Shown here in pieces: positions 35,400 through 46,795 of a DNA stretch of 64,000 nucleotides (the stretch's first letter is position 1; each line of letters begins with the position of its first letter). The position numbers were made by a program, and so were the translations under genes. This DNA comes from Mytilus edulis. Its lineage: Eukaryota; Mollusca; Bivalvia; Mytilida; Mytilidae. Where the stretch lies: assembly GCF_963676685.1 (NCBI RefSeq), contig NC_092356.1, positions 44,851,601 through 44,915,600 of the forward strand, read 5' to 3'. Under the pieces are notes generated by a model. It worked only from the letters and a program-made list of their open reading frames with translations, ran no database searches and was not told the origin of the DNA.

Positions 35400-35801
35400 C
35401 TACAATTATAAAAAAAACATATATTTATATTAGATCAAAGCATCTATTGATTCATTGTATCGATATTACCTGAATCTGTGATTTGAATGTTGAGTTCAAT
35501 GTATTCTTGTTTATCCTACTTTAATCCTTAGCAAGAATTGAATGTTAAATTTCTTTATTTGGTCGACGCTTTCTAGAGAAAAATAGAGGAAGTAGTAAAA
35601 GCAATATCCAAGCAAAAGTGCGAAACAAGAAACAATAGAGAACACACTTCAACAACCATAATGTGTTGTATGCAGTACGGTCCAAAGAAATGTATTTATT
35701 CAAGAAAAAAAATGATTTTCATGGTTTTGTGTTAGAATTTAATGCAAAAGGCAATTACATTTTATGCTCTGAAAGTATCTTCATCAATTAAGAGTATATA
35801 C

Positions 35802-36930
35802 CTCGTGCGATTCTTGCAAAGGAAGTTCGTCGTAGATCAACAGATAGTAACAGGCTGTTTTTGTCTCAGATTCTAAATATCCATTTGTTTCAGTGCAAAT
35901 CTGCAAAATGTATTGTCCTGGTGATTCTGGTGGGAAAACGTCAATCACTACTTCTTTGTATGTTCTTCTTCGTATTAAACAACACTGGGTTAGTTCATTG
36001 ATCACTTCGTAATCCTCCGAATGGTTTGATGTTGCTTCTGAAGACAACACATTTGCTTTTATGGAAATCAGTTCAGACATTCTATTATCTATCCGAAATT
36101 TTATCTGGAAATGTCTGCTTAAATCGATGTGCAGTATTCCAGATCTGTATGACGGATGAGATAGCCCAGAGAAGTACATGAAAGGACCAGGCCCCAGCCC
36201 AATAGCACCAGTGTTAATAGGAAGTGGCATGGGTTCAGGATGACACACCTTGCAATCGATATCAACTGCGAGTATTTTTAGAAGAGGTTCACCATATTTA
36301 CCGGCATAAAATACAAGTTTGTAGGTACCAGTATATGGAAACAGTATATCACATGTCCAGGTTGATTCGTTTCTGATAAGATAAACAAACTTTTGTAAGA
36401 AGTTATCATTTTCAATTTTTATATCTAAGTCTGTCTCAACTAATTCTAAATTATACCAAAGTACCAATTCATATACGGATTCGTATGTTCCCATGAAACC
36501 AAGTGTAATTCTACCATCGTCACAGGTTATTCGGTGGCTCAAATGAGTAGTAAGTTTTAGACCCGTTCTCCACCAAGGAGGAAAGAACATGTCTTGGTCT
36601 AAGAATTGTTCTTTTGTTATTGGTTCAAGAAGTAACTGCCATTTTTCATCATCAGGAAAGCATTCGTGAATAAAATGTTCTGGATTTGACAAAACATAAT
36701 GATCTAAGAATGTTTTCTTTAGAATCTCATTCGTATCTGAATGGACTTCAGTATAAGATTTGACCATGTCTTTTGATATATTCCCTGATAGTGTTCGACA
36801 TATGCGATATGGATGAACAAGCTGCCACGTGTCTTTAATAAAAACTGCTACCCATGCGCATGGAAGTAATGTGCTTCCATCATCACTCCTGCAGACACCA
36901 CTTATCTTGTCACATTTAATACCAGTAGCC
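35802..36930 (-). CDS. KY/hillarin-type protein, exon 4 (second half of transglutaminase-like core plus C-terminal domains)
   Basis: Acceptor 'tttttcag'; the first base completes a Trp codon with exon 3. It continues the core directly (LLCW-ATGIKCDKISGVC ... AWVAVFIKDTWQLVHPYR). Then comes the segment typical of the family (DHYVLSNPEHFIHECFPDD, KWQLLLEPITKEQF, FFPPWWRTGLKL), followed by beta-rich repeats (e.g. YTGTYKLVFYAGKYGEPLL). The family comprises cytoskeleton-associated proteins (kyphoscoliosis peptidase in vertebrate muscle, hillarin in invertebrates). The usual catalytic His position (HAW) reads CAW (residue 222) and the usual Asp reads His (237), so enzyme activity is doubtful. Confidence 0.8.
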
Positions 36931-37194
36931 CTGAAAAATGATATAGACTAAGCAAGGAAGACGAAATGTTTTTCTTTTATTTTTTTATTTACAGCTTGAA
37001 ATTACGATTATTATTAATTTCATTCACACAATGATGACGTTATTACACGCCTTACATACCGAAAAAAAACTTACAAGAGATTTAAGAATAAATGTAAAAA
37101 ATTAAAGTTCAATTCTTCTTGAATAATTGATAGGTCTTTCCTTCCATTTTCTTTTAATTATACTGTCATAAATAATTAAATCATATATATATTG

Positions 37195-38380
37195 ATTGAT
37201 TAATTTATTGATTAGTTGGTTGGTTTGTTGGTTGGTTGATTGGTTTATTAATTAAACACTTGATATAGGGTCTCTTGAAACAAGCGGAAAAAAAAGAGAC
37301 CTTGGATTCCGTATTAAACACATGAAACGGAAACATGCATTAATTAATGGAATGGATTGATTGGTTAAACACGTTGGTTGGTTAAACACGTTGGTTGGTT
37401 AGTTGAACATGTTGGTTAAACACGTTGGTTGGAAAGGCTCAATTAAAACAAGCAATAATTAAATTGGATAACGTATGAAACACATGAAACGGAAACATGC
37501 ATTGATCGATTGATTGGTTGGTTGGTTAAACACATTGGTTGGTTAAACATGTTGGTTGGTTAAACACGTTGGTTGGTTAAACATGTTGGTTGGTTAAACA
37601 CGTTGGTTGGTTAAACATGTTGGTTGGTTAAACACGTTGGTTTGTTAAACACGTTGGATAAGCTTAATAAAAACAAGCGAAAACAAAAACCTGGGATCCC
37701 GTATGAAACACATGAAACGGAAACATGCATTGATTGGTTGGTTGGTTGGTTAAACACGTTGGTTAAACATGTTGGTTGGTTAAACACGTTGGTTGGTAAA
37801 ACACGTTGGTTAAACATGTTGGTCGGTTAAACACGTTGGTTGGTAAAACACGTTGGATAGGCTTAATTAAAACAAGCGGGGGAAAAACCTTTGATCCCGT
37901 ATTAAACACATGAAACGGAAACATGCATTGATTGATTAGTTGGTTAAACACGTTGGTTGGTTAGTTAAACACGTTGGTTAAACATGTTGGTTAAACATGT
38001 TGGTTAAACACGTTGGTTAAACACGTTGGTTGCATAGGCTCAATTAAAACAAGCGAAAAAAAAAACTTGGATCCCGTATGAAACACATGAAACGGAAACA
38101 TGCATTGATCGATTGATTGGTTGGTTGGTTAAACACGTTGGTTAAACAGGTGGTTAAACATGTTGGTTAAACATGTTGGTTAAACATGTTGGTTGGTTTA
38201 ACAAGCGAGAAAAAAAAGAAATTGGATCCCGTATGAAACACATGAAACGGAAACATCCATTTATTGATTGATATTGGTTGGCTGGTTGCTTGGTTGGTTG
38301 ATTGATTGATTAATTGGGTTGATTGATTGGTTGGTTGATTGGTTGGTTGGTTGGTTGGTTGGTTGGTTGGTTGGTTGGAA
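37195..38380. repeat. Complex satellite of TTGGTTAAACACG units
   Basis: Long runs of 'ttggttaaacacg' and 'ttggttaaacatg' alternate with a spacer containing 'aaacacatgaaacggaaaca' and an A-rich 'aacaagcg' tract. The spacer occurs about six times, roughly 180-220 bp apart, giving a higher-order repeat. The right end becomes pure (TTGG)n and (TTGATTGG)n at 38262-38380. Open frames here are products of the repeat, not genes. Confidence 0.85.
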
Positions 38381-38430
38381 TTCAAACACACATAAAACTG
38401 TTTAAATAGTGCCAAAACCACATAATTTGA

Positions 38431-38740
38431 TGACCTTGACCTTTGACCTTGTGACCTTCGTCAAGGTCATTGCCCACAAGGTCATTGCGAAAGACCGTAT
38501 CGGTCAAGGACCTTTTGTTTAAGAGTTTTGCCTAAAATGGCTTTTTTAAAACCATCAATGGGGGTTATGTCCCTTACATGATGGTAAAATCAATATAGTC
38601 ATAATGTAAAAAAGTTGCCCCTTGAAGTACCAATCATTTTTCACTGCTTAAATTTTCTGTATCTATAACCGTTCAATAGTTATAGGGAAATGAAAAACTT
38701 TTGAAAATCTAAAATATGACCTTGACCTTTGACCTTGACC
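38431..38740. repeat. GACCTTGA-type repeats with two DR1-like motifs
   Basis: GACCTTGA and TCAAGGTC words are clustered. TGACCTTTGACCT, a direct repeat of nuclear-receptor half sites spaced by one base, occurs at 38437-38449 and 38723-38735. Similar words are common in simple molluscan repeats, so function is not implied. Confidence 0.6.
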
Positions 38741-39169
38741 TATATTTTCTAGTTTTGGTCCAATGAACTCAATTCTGAAGACCCGCAGTCTTTACGACTT
38801 ACGGTTCATGAGATTTATATGCATATCGAAAATTTAAATATTCAAGGGGAAATAACTCCTATAATTGGTCACTGGATCACTTTGGTTCAAATTATTTGAA
38901 ACTGTAACTTTTGGCAAAAAACATTTAAAAAAAAATCATTTGCCGCTAAGTCTTATAGTTCATGAGTTATAGCGATAACAGTGTTTTTTGTAATTGGGGA
39001 GATAACTCCTATAAGGTAAATAGTAAACTTCGGTCCCCCTAATACAAGATAGCTTTTATTAACCCGATACTTGGTACCAAAGATCATTTTGATATCTTGC
39101 GTACTTTTAACGAAGATTAACTTTGAAAAACGGCGGAAGAAAAAGAATAATAAACAAACGAAATACAGT

Positions 39170-39201
39170 AAGGTCTTTCCATTTAAGAAAGGAAAGACCT
39201 T
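39170..39201. repeat. Short perfect hairpin
   Basis: Arms 'aaggtctttcc' (39170-39180) and 'ggaaagacctt' (39191-39201) with a 10-base spacer. Confidence 0.7.
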
Positions 39202-39514
39202 AATAATTGAATCTTTTTTTCTCTTTTCTACCAATGAAATAGGTAACATTGCTTGATTAATATTATAGGTAATGTATTTCACAGAAAAACCGAAATAACT
39301 GAAGCATTAAAAGAGAAACCGTAACGATATATACCAATTGAATATTCGATCAACTGACATATACGTCGATGATCAGCTAACAAGGCAATCACAAAAATCG
39401 AACAAAAAGACAAAAATACTGGTCATAAGATGTAAAAGCATAGTTAATGGTAACTTATCTTTCACCAGAAAAAAAATCAACTAAAAACCTAAAAGGAAAC
39501 CATTTAAAACATAT

Positions 39515-39874
39515 AACCAATTTTATTTGCTAATTAAGAAGCGGAATAAAATAATTTAAGACAGCAGGGAAGATTAACTTTGTAGTTTTATAGCTTTAAC
39601 TGATAAAAAGAATGAGAACTTTATATTGTAAATTTTACGATGTCTCTGATGTGACCTTGGGGTCAGATTTGTATAACATTGCTATTTGATTTATTGTCTA
39701 AATTGTGTATCACTTTTTCACGTGTAGAAAACCATGTGAGTGGATTCCTTACTTCTTATTGGTCAATGATCTTGCGGGGTCAACACAAGTTTACGTGCCA
39801 TGTGTGCACTTCCTTTTATCATTAACTTTCGCCTTGATAACTTGTGATTCTAAAACATTGCGTGAAATTTAAAT
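39515..39874 (+). repeat. Ngaro element repeat A1
   Basis: A 360-bp copy matching 45679-46038, with no differences seen by eye. Left boundary at AACCAATTTT; flanking sequence differs outside. Confidence 0.88.
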
Positions 39875-40043
39875 CAATATTGTGTATAATTTGAACTTAT
39901 CTGTGTAAAATTCAAATTTTTCTGGAAGTTCTAGCCTGGATTGATTTGTTTCAGCAATTTGAGGTAAAGGCGAACCATATTTTTGTGTATTTAAATTATA
40001 ATTTGAGTTGTTAAATTAAATTAACTTCACTTTTTGCTACATT

Positions 40044-40643
40044 ATGGACAAACGTGCAGTTGTTTTTGGCCATTCTTTCATTCGTCGGTTAAATGATTTT
40101 GTTTTATGCAATAAACATAATGGCTGGTCAAATTTGTCTCTTGATGAAAGAGATATTTTAGTAAACTTATTTGGTTCCGGTGGCGGCACTGTACGTCAAG
40201 GGCCAAAATGTATGTTTCAACCATGCTTATTAAAAGTTATAGCTGATGATAAACCCGATGTTGTATTTTTGCAAGTTGGGGGTAATGATATTAAGCATGA
40301 TAGTGTTGACCCAAAGCTATTAGCTCGAGATATAACTTCATTTGCAGAGTTCATCATTGATGGTTATGATGTAAAACATGTTATTGTCGGTCAACTTTTT
40401 CACCGTTTTAATGCGAATCGGCCTTATAATTACAACGAAATTGTTAATGAAGTAAATACACATGTAAAATTGATCATAAAGAATATAGACAAATTATCGT
40501 TTTGGCACCATAGAGGCATGTGGTCTGATTCTGAATCACTGATAGCAAATGACGGTGTGCATTTAAATAAAAAAGGCACTTTAAAGTTTGCAAATAGTAT
40601 CAGATCCGCCTTAGGCATCTGTATGAGACGTGGTTTATTTTAA
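40044..40643 (+). CDS. SGNH-hydrolase-like protein of the Ngaro element
   Basis: A 199-residue ORF with the SGNH/GDSL esterase blocks in order: block I GHS at 9-11 with Ser11 as nucleophile, a Gly-rich block II near 44-48, block III GGND at 79-82, and block V D170-GV-H173. The family hydrolyses esters, but the substrate is unknown. Accessory hydrolase ORFs are known from some Ngaro-type elements. Here it lies upstream of gag, between repeat A1 and the gag ORF, with a real ATG and no damage. A pyrimidine-rich tract ending in AG (about 41338-41362) just before gag could be a splice acceptor allowing the ORF to be removed. Confidence 0.82.
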   Translation: MDKRAVVFGHSFIRRLNDFVLCNKHNGWSNLSLDERDILVNLFGSGGGTVRQGPKCMFQPCLLKVIADDKPDVVFLQVGGNDIKHDSVDPKLLARDITSFAEFIIDGYDVKHVIVGQLFHRFNANRPYNYNEIVNEVNTHVKLIIKNIDKLSFWHHRGMWSDSESLIANDGVHLNKKGTLKFANSIRSALGICMRRGLF

Positions 40644-41371
40644 TGTATGCATAATTATGTTACTCATTACTTTGTATTTACGGTATGAAAATTGTTTTTT
40701 TTTAAATATGTCGCAACCCAAAACTTGTTTTATTTCATTTATTGATTATCATTTTCTAATATTTTATTTTTCAAACCTAATTTCCTTGCTTACTTGGGTA
40801 AGGTTACCGTTTTTTAATTGGTGCAGAGGTCGTGGTTGCTTGTACTTATGACCTCTGTCTATTTGTTTTAGCAAATAAACCAATTTTCCTTACTAGCTTG
40901 GTGTAAGGTGGATGATATTTTAACTGGTGCGGAGGGCGTGGTTGCTTGTACTTATGCCCTCTGTGTATTTGCTTCGTCAAATATGTGTTAATGTAGCGTT
41001 TTATTTGATTTTCTATGCTTCGTCATGAAACTCATGCTACTTCAGTTATTATTGTCACGGTGATATTGGTTTGGAACATAATAATTTTTGCATTGTAACC
41101 TGTATCATAGGTTATAATTGCCATGTATTATATTTTATACATGTAGGTTTTTTTTTAGATATTTGATGATATTTAAGTCATGTTGTCAATTTATTATGTT
41201 TGCTAATACGTTGATACATGTAGTTTTGGGTTGCACTGGAATATAAATCTAAATTTCAATTTTCATACCATTATTAATGCATTATTAAAACAAATTTAAA
41301 ATTATTTTTTTGGATACATTCAGCGGTTTGTTACAATTTCTTTTTCTTTTTCTTTTCTCTAGTACTTAAGT

Positions 41372-42568
41372 ATGCCTAGAGCAAAACAACCAAAGAGGAG
41401 AGCAGCTTCGGTTAAATCCTCAAGTTCGGTAACTGTGCCAGATCCAGTAGTCATACCTGAGAAGAGAAAACGGACACAAAAAAGGTCACCAACAGTATTA
41501 AATATCACAGAAAGTAACATTTCCGTTGAAGATGCAGGACAATCTTCCACAAGTCCTCCTGAAAAAATGCCTACGGCAGACGAAATTGCTTTGGCTTTAC
41601 TTAACCGTATGCGAAATGAATCATCATCTCAAGAACCAACATCTCAACATCAGCCGTCACTAGCTGAGTTAATTAATCCAACAGCACAGCAAACTCAAGC
41701 AAGTACCTCTACAATGAGAAACCCAAGCTTAGTTATTCCACCAATGCCTTGTTCTTCATCAACCGTAATGAACACTGTTGTACATCCAGTTAACACCAGC
41801 TTGCTTCAAGACAACACTTCGATGCCTCTACCATTGAATTATAATTTAGACTCACAGAGGGAAGGTACTACTCCTATAACATTTAGCTCTGTAAATTTAA
41901 TCAAGAACTCATTGCCTTTAGCATATCATGTAAATGAAAAAATTAGAAATATTATTTTCAATAATGAATATGTAGATTTTGCTGCCTTACTGCCACAAAC
42001 TCAATCCACTGAAGAAATTCATGTAATTGCCACTGGTGTCAAACTTATGACAACTTCCAATTCAAACCCAAAAGCAATTTCAAGCATGCACCAGTGGAAT
42101 AACGCCTTTGATATATTTTTATCAATTTATCTTACTAAGTATCCGCACATGATGTTAGATCTGATAAAATATGGAAATAATATGAGAAAACTTGGTTATG
42201 AGAGTGGCATTCAGGCAGTAAAACTTTATGATGAAGAATTTAGAAAGCTGAGAGTAGTTCATAGGTTAGATTGGGTCATTTTGCACGATGAATTATACCG
42301 TTTGGCTACGGCTATAAAACATTCAGGCAATTATCAGCAACATTCTCAGTCGTCTTGTTCAAAAAACAGCAGGTCGCCCTTTCTCGGTAAAACCCAACAG
42401 AAACAAGGTAAATACCCAATCGGTTTCTGTTGGAGATACTGCGACACTGGTATGTGTGGAAGCAAAGCGTGCAAACTCAAACACCAATGTGTTCACTGTG
42501 GACAAAAACATGCTTCAGACATCTGTAATAAACGACCAACAGGTGGTAAACCTTCCAACTCCAGTTAA
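41372..42568 (+). CDS. Gag-like protein of the Ngaro element
   Basis: 398 residues. The N-terminus is basic and Ser/Thr/Pro-rich (KRKRTQKRS), which suits a nuclear or nucleic-acid-binding role. A folded central part spans about 180-320. The C-terminal cysteine/histidine cluster has Cys353, 357, 362, 367, His371, Cys373, 376, His380 and Cys385, resembling the gag zinc fingers of DIRS-order elements. Its 3' end overlaps the polymerase frame, which is +1 relative to gag. Confidence 0.75.
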   Translation: MPRAKQPKRRAASVKSSSSVTVPDPVVIPEKRKRTQKRSPTVLNITESNISVEDAGQSSTSPPEKMPTADEIALALLNRMRNESSSQEPTSQHQPSLAELINPTAQQTQASTSTMRNPSLVIPPMPCSSSTVMNTVVHPVNTSLLQDNTSMPLPLNYNLDSQREGTTPITFSSVNLIKNSLPLAYHVNEKIRNIIFNNEYVDFAALLPQTQSTEEIHVIATGVKLMTTSNSNPKAISSMHQWNNAFDIFLSIYLTKYPHMMLDLIKYGNNMRKLGYESGIQAVKLYDEEFRKLRVVHRLDWVILHDELYRLATAIKHSGNYQQHSQSSCSKNSRSPFLGKTQQKQGKYPIGFCWRYCDTGMCGSKACKLKHQCVHCGQKHASDICNKRPTGGKPSNSS

Positions 42569-44126
42569 ACTGGTTATGCTTAGTAAATACTTAGAGCTTT
42601 ATGATCCGGAACTAAGAGAATTTTTGATTAATGGATTTACAAAGGGCTTTAAGTTAGGTGCTAATGGTGAAAACATTTCATTTCTGACTTGTAAAAATCA
42701 TCAAAGTGCGCTGGATAAACCTGAAATTGTGACGGAAAAAATAGAAAAGGAAATTAAGAAAGGGCGGTATAGAGGTCCTTTTAATTCGCCACCCTTGCCT
42801 AATTTTATTTGTTCCCCATTGGGTCTCGTACCGAAAAAAGAAGAAGGTCAATACCGTGTTATACATGATTTGTCATTTCCTAAAGGAAATTCTGTCAATT
42901 CGTCAATCCCTGCTGAATATACTTCGGTATCTTATGAAAATATTGAAAATGTCATTCATTTAGTTCAAAGTCAAGGTCATAAAGCCCTGATGGCACGTGC
43001 GGACGTTGAAAATGCATTTCGTTTATTGCCCATAAATCCATAAGATTACCATTTTTTAGGCTTTACATGGAATGGTAAATTCTACTATGATACTTGTCTC
43101 CCCATGGGCCTTTCTTCATCGTGTCAGCTATTTGAAAGATTTTCAACTGCCCTTCATTGGATATTAACCAGTTCATTCGGTATTTCTAACGTTTCCCATC
43201 TTCTAGATGATTTTGTCTTTGTTAGTAAAGCAAGTAGTAAAGCTTGTGACTATGCACTGCATTCCTTTTTGAAGTTATGTAAAACGATTGGAGTGCCAAT
43301 CAAGCATGAAAAAACCCGATTTCCTACCACGGTTTTAACCATTTATGGCATCGAAATTGATTCTAATGAAATGATAGCCAGGTTGCCTTCTGATAAAATC
43401 GAGAAAATATATGATATGCTAGTTTCCGTCAAACGACGGCGAAGTGTGACTCTAAGAGATTTGCAATCTTTAATTGGCTTATTAAATTTTGCATGCAGTG
43501 TTATCATACCGGGTCGAGCTTTTTTGCGAAGATTAATAAATCTCACTTTAGGTCACACTAATCCTCAATTCCGTATCACCTTAAATGCAGAAGCAAGAGC
43601 GGATCTGAGGGCTTGGTTCGAGTTTATAGAACATTTTAATGGGAAATTATGCTTTCTATTCGACAACTGGGTGTCCTCTGATACTTTAAGACTGTATTCC
43701 GATGCCGCAGGAGTGCATGGAGGCTTTGCAGCTGTATTTGGTAATGACTGGTTCACAGGTAGTTGGCCTCCTGAAATTGAACCTGAACATATAACCGTTA
43801 AGGAACTTTTTCCTATTGTGCTAGCTGTCGAAATATGGGGCAAATGTTTAAAAAATCATAAGGTTTTGTTTTTCACTGACAATTCTGCAGTAGTTGAAAT
43901 TATCAATAAAACTTCTTCGAAGGTCAGCGTCATTATGAGACTTGTAAGACGTTTAGTCCTAGCATCTTTAAAGCATAATATATACTTTCGAGCTAAGCAT
44001 ATCCCAGGAAATCATAATGTCGTTTGTGATCTCCTCTCTCGTTTTTCTTTCCAGAAAGTGCGCCTGATTGCTCCATGGTTGTCTCCAAAACAGACAATAG
44101 TTCCAGTGCAATTTTTAAATCTGTAG
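42456..44126 (+). CDS. Reverse transcriptase-RNase H of the Ngaro element, interrupted by a stop
   Basis: The frame is open from about 42456 (a GTG, no AUG at the start) and overlaps gag by 113 bases in the +1 frame, suggesting frameshift or other recoding. RT shows SPLGLVPKK-like and VIHDLSFP blocks, motif A (RADVENAFRLLPI), motif B (LPMGLSSSC) and catalytic HLLDDF (the YxDD equivalent). RNase H follows with LYSDAAG, VKELFPI, FFTDNSA and HIPGNHN...DLLSR. A TAA at 43041-43043 lies just after motif A, and the same frame resumes at once. The enzyme is therefore split in this copy unless the stop is read through. Confidence 0.85.
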
Positions 44127-45028
44127 TTGCTAAGTTGTTTACAGCATCTTTATCAGATGCTACACACAAATCTTACTCTAGAATGATAAATAGTTATTTA
44201 CAATTTTGTGAGACGTATTATGCTGAATGCAGACCATTTCCATCTTCCCACATACTCCTATCTCATTTTATTGCTAATTTATTCTTACGAAATTATAGTC
44301 CATCAACTATCGCCACCCATATATCGGCTTTGAGTTTTGTGCACAAATCAAATAGCTGGCCTGATCCAACAGATATGTTTGTTATTCATAAAATTCTGAA
44401 AGGTGTACAGAATTTGAAAGGCAAGAATGACCCTAGACTACCTATAACTAAGGACATCTTGATCAAATTAATTGACTCTTTGCCGTGTGTAATTGTTAAT
44501 GTAGACAACCAATTAGCCCTTAAGGCTATGTTTCTGCTTGCTTTTTATGCCTTTTTACGAGTAGGTGAGATATCGACCAAAGGCGGCTCCGATACAAAGC
44601 AGGTGCTTTAGGTTGGCGACATATCATTTGATCGTGAAAATAGTTCTTTGAAAGGTATGTCTTTAACCATGACATATTATAAACACAGTGATCTGCATCC
44701 AAAAACCATCTATATCCCGATTTGTGCAGATAATATTACGTGTCCAGTCATTCATGTACATCACTATCTGTCTCAATTTGGTCATTCAAGTGGACCTTTG
44801 TTCCAATTTAAGTCTGGAGCTCCAGTTACTAGGTCTTATTTCACCACCTCTTTAAAGTCGGCTCTCTCATTCATCGGTTTAGATACTCGGTACTATAAAG
44901 CACACAGTTTCAGGATAGGAGCTGCGACTTCTGCTGCAGCTAGGGGAATTCCCCACTCCGTGATTCAAGGGATGGGGAGATGGAAATCGAGTGCTTTTAT
45001 GAAATATATAAGGATGCAAAATTTTTAA
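44075..45028 (+). CDS. Tyrosine recombinase of the Ngaro element, interrupted by a stop
   Basis: It begins in a frame overlapping the RNase H end by 52 bases. The N-terminal core-binding part (SYLQFCETYY ... STIATHISAL) leads to the catalytic Arg in FYAFLRVGEI. A TAG at 44609-44611 interrupts the frame, which then continues unbroken. The second catalytic cluster is HSFRIG (H-x-x-R), then GMGRWKSSAFMKYIR with the Trp and the Tyr nucleophile. All active-site residues are present on either side of the stop. Confidence 0.85.
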
Positions 45029-45395
45029 GTTATTTATTGCACAGCTTTGGGTCAGCATTGCCTGCCAAAACATGTGCCATTTAATTATTTTAATATCTGT
45101 TATTAATAACCTGTGTCTGTTTTATTAATCTTGTGATTAATCATTGTCATAAGAAATGCTAATTTCAATTTTGATTTTTACAGTTGTGTACATTATTATA
45201 TGTTTTGTGATTTGTTCTGAGAGCATGTTATGGATGTCAGCATTGCCTGGTCTGTAACTGCAATCTGTAATTTTTTAAAATTTTTTTGTTTTTTATTAAT
45301 AAATAATTGATTTTTATAACATGAATTTTAGACTGGATTCATGTCGCCAGAGCCCTCGGGTGGGGGATCCACTCTTAATGTAAGAGTGTATTTGT

Positions 45396-45680
45396 GGCAG
45401 ATTTTTCTCCCCACCTTTGCTATTATTTGTCATTTATTCAATTGATATGATTTTAGTTGATGTAATTTCGTATTAATTATGTATTATAATTGCATATTAA
45501 TTATGAACTTTTATGTCAAATGTTTTATTTGCAAATTGTATTTTTTTGCATTTTATGATTTTGAATAAATGACCTTTTTTCGTCAATCTTGTTTTTATAG
45601 ATATAGCAAAACAAGCTCAAACTCTGGCTGACATGTTTATATGTCAATAAGTTTATGGTATCTGTCTGTCTGTCTTAAAA
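45396..45680 (+). repeat. Ngaro element repeat B1
   Basis: A 285-bp copy matching 46107-46391, with one clear difference (aatgttttatt versus aatgtattatt). It runs straight into A2, sharing the AA at the junction. Confidence 0.88.
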
Positions 45681-46038
45681 CCAATTTTATTTGCTAATTA
45701 AGAAGCGGAATAAAATAATTTAAGACAGCAGGGAAGATTAACTTTGTAGTTTTATAGCTTTAACTGATAAAAAGAATGAGAACTTTATATTGTAAATTTT
45801 ACGATGTCTCTGATGTGACCTTGGGGTCAGATTTGTATAACATTGCTATTTGATTTATTGTCTAAATTGTGTATCACTTTTTCACGTGTAGAAAACCATG
45901 TGAGTGGATTCCTTACTTCTTATTGGTCAATGATCTTGCGGGGTCAACACAAGTTTACGTGCCATGTGTGCACTTCCTTTTATCATTAACTTTCGCCTTG
46001 ATAACTTGTGATTCTAAAACATTGCGTGAAATTTAAAT
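45679..46038 (+). repeat. Ngaro element repeat A2
   Basis: Second 360-bp copy of A. It is followed by about 68 bp of unique sequence before B2. Confidence 0.88.
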
Positions 46039-46106
46039 TTCCCACCCGCAAACCTCCCTTTATTTATCTTTACAAGTAGTTTTGTTAATAGATTTTTTTT
46101 TAGTTG

Positions 46107-46391
46107 GGCAGATTTTTCTCCCCACCTTTGCTATTATTTGTCATTTATTCAATTGATATGATTTTAGTTGATGTAATTTCGTATTAATTATGTATTATAA
46201 TTGCATATTAATTATGAACTTTTATGTCAAATGTATTATTTGCAAATTGTATTTTTTTGCATTTTATGATTTTGAATAAATGACCTTTTTTCGTCAATCT
46301 TGTTTTTATAGATATAGCAAAACAAGCTCAAACTCTGGCTGACATGTTTATATGTCAATAAGTTTATGGTATCTGTCTGTCTGTCTTAAAA
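46107..46391 (+). repeat. Ngaro element repeat B2 (right end)
   Basis: Second 285-bp copy of B, ending in CTGTCTGTCTTAAAA. No target-site duplication flanks the element, as expected for tyrosine-recombinase integration. Confidence 0.88.
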
Positions 46392-46795
46392 ATGTGTATG
46401 TGAGACAGGTCTGATACTTCAGTATCAAAAACTTTCAAAAATGTTTACCAGATGAAACGCATCAAAGAATTATTTACGTTTGTTGGGTTAAATACCTGAC
46501 TTTAATATTTTGCCAGTAAAATTTGAATACACGAAATATGCACATGATGATCTTTTACAAATATTCAGATAAAAAAGGATAAAATCCTTAATGTGTTTTA
46601 AATCGGTCAGATCATACAAACAGGGTATTAGGATTTGTACTGTGTTGTTTGAATGTTTTTGTTCGAATTTTATTAGCACCGAATTTCAATTTTGATATAA
46701 AAAAAACTACTACCGTTGTTTTAATTGTCATATATATCTTAAACCATTCGAATCAAGTAAAATCTATAAATAATAAATATGTTATTTTAACATAC

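Larger units (their letters stand above)
39515..46391 (+). mobile_element. Ngaro-type tyrosine-recombinase retrotransposon (DIRS order)
   Basis: A 6.9-kb element with split direct repeats in the order A1, coding region, B1, A2, B2. This layout is characteristic of Ngaro/PAT-type elements, which integrate through a circular intermediate using a tyrosine recombinase. It encodes an SGNH hydrolase, gag with cysteine motifs, reverse transcriptase, RNase H and tyrosine recombinase. No adenine methyltransferase is seen, which favours Ngaro. The repeats are nearly identical, suggesting recent insertion, yet RT and recombinase each carry an in-frame stop. It lies antisense within an intron of the KY-type gene. 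Confidence 0.88.
36931..46795 (-). other. Intron 3 of the KY-type gene, expanded by repeats
   Basis: The 9.9-kb intron contains the TTGG satellite (37195-38380), direct-repeat GACCTT motifs (38431-38740), a small hairpin (39170-39201) and the whole Ngaro-type element (39515-46391). Donor TG|GTATGT and acceptor TTTTTCAG|G flank it. Confidence 0.7.

Noticed and set aside
37611..38421. Frames rich in NQPTCLTN or NQPTNQPT
   Set aside because: Products of the TTGG satellite.
40797..40960. Duplicated 'gaggt/gggcgtggttgcttgtacttatg' blocks as separate genes
   Set aside because: A short duplicated non-coding segment between the SGNH ORF and gag of the Ngaro element.
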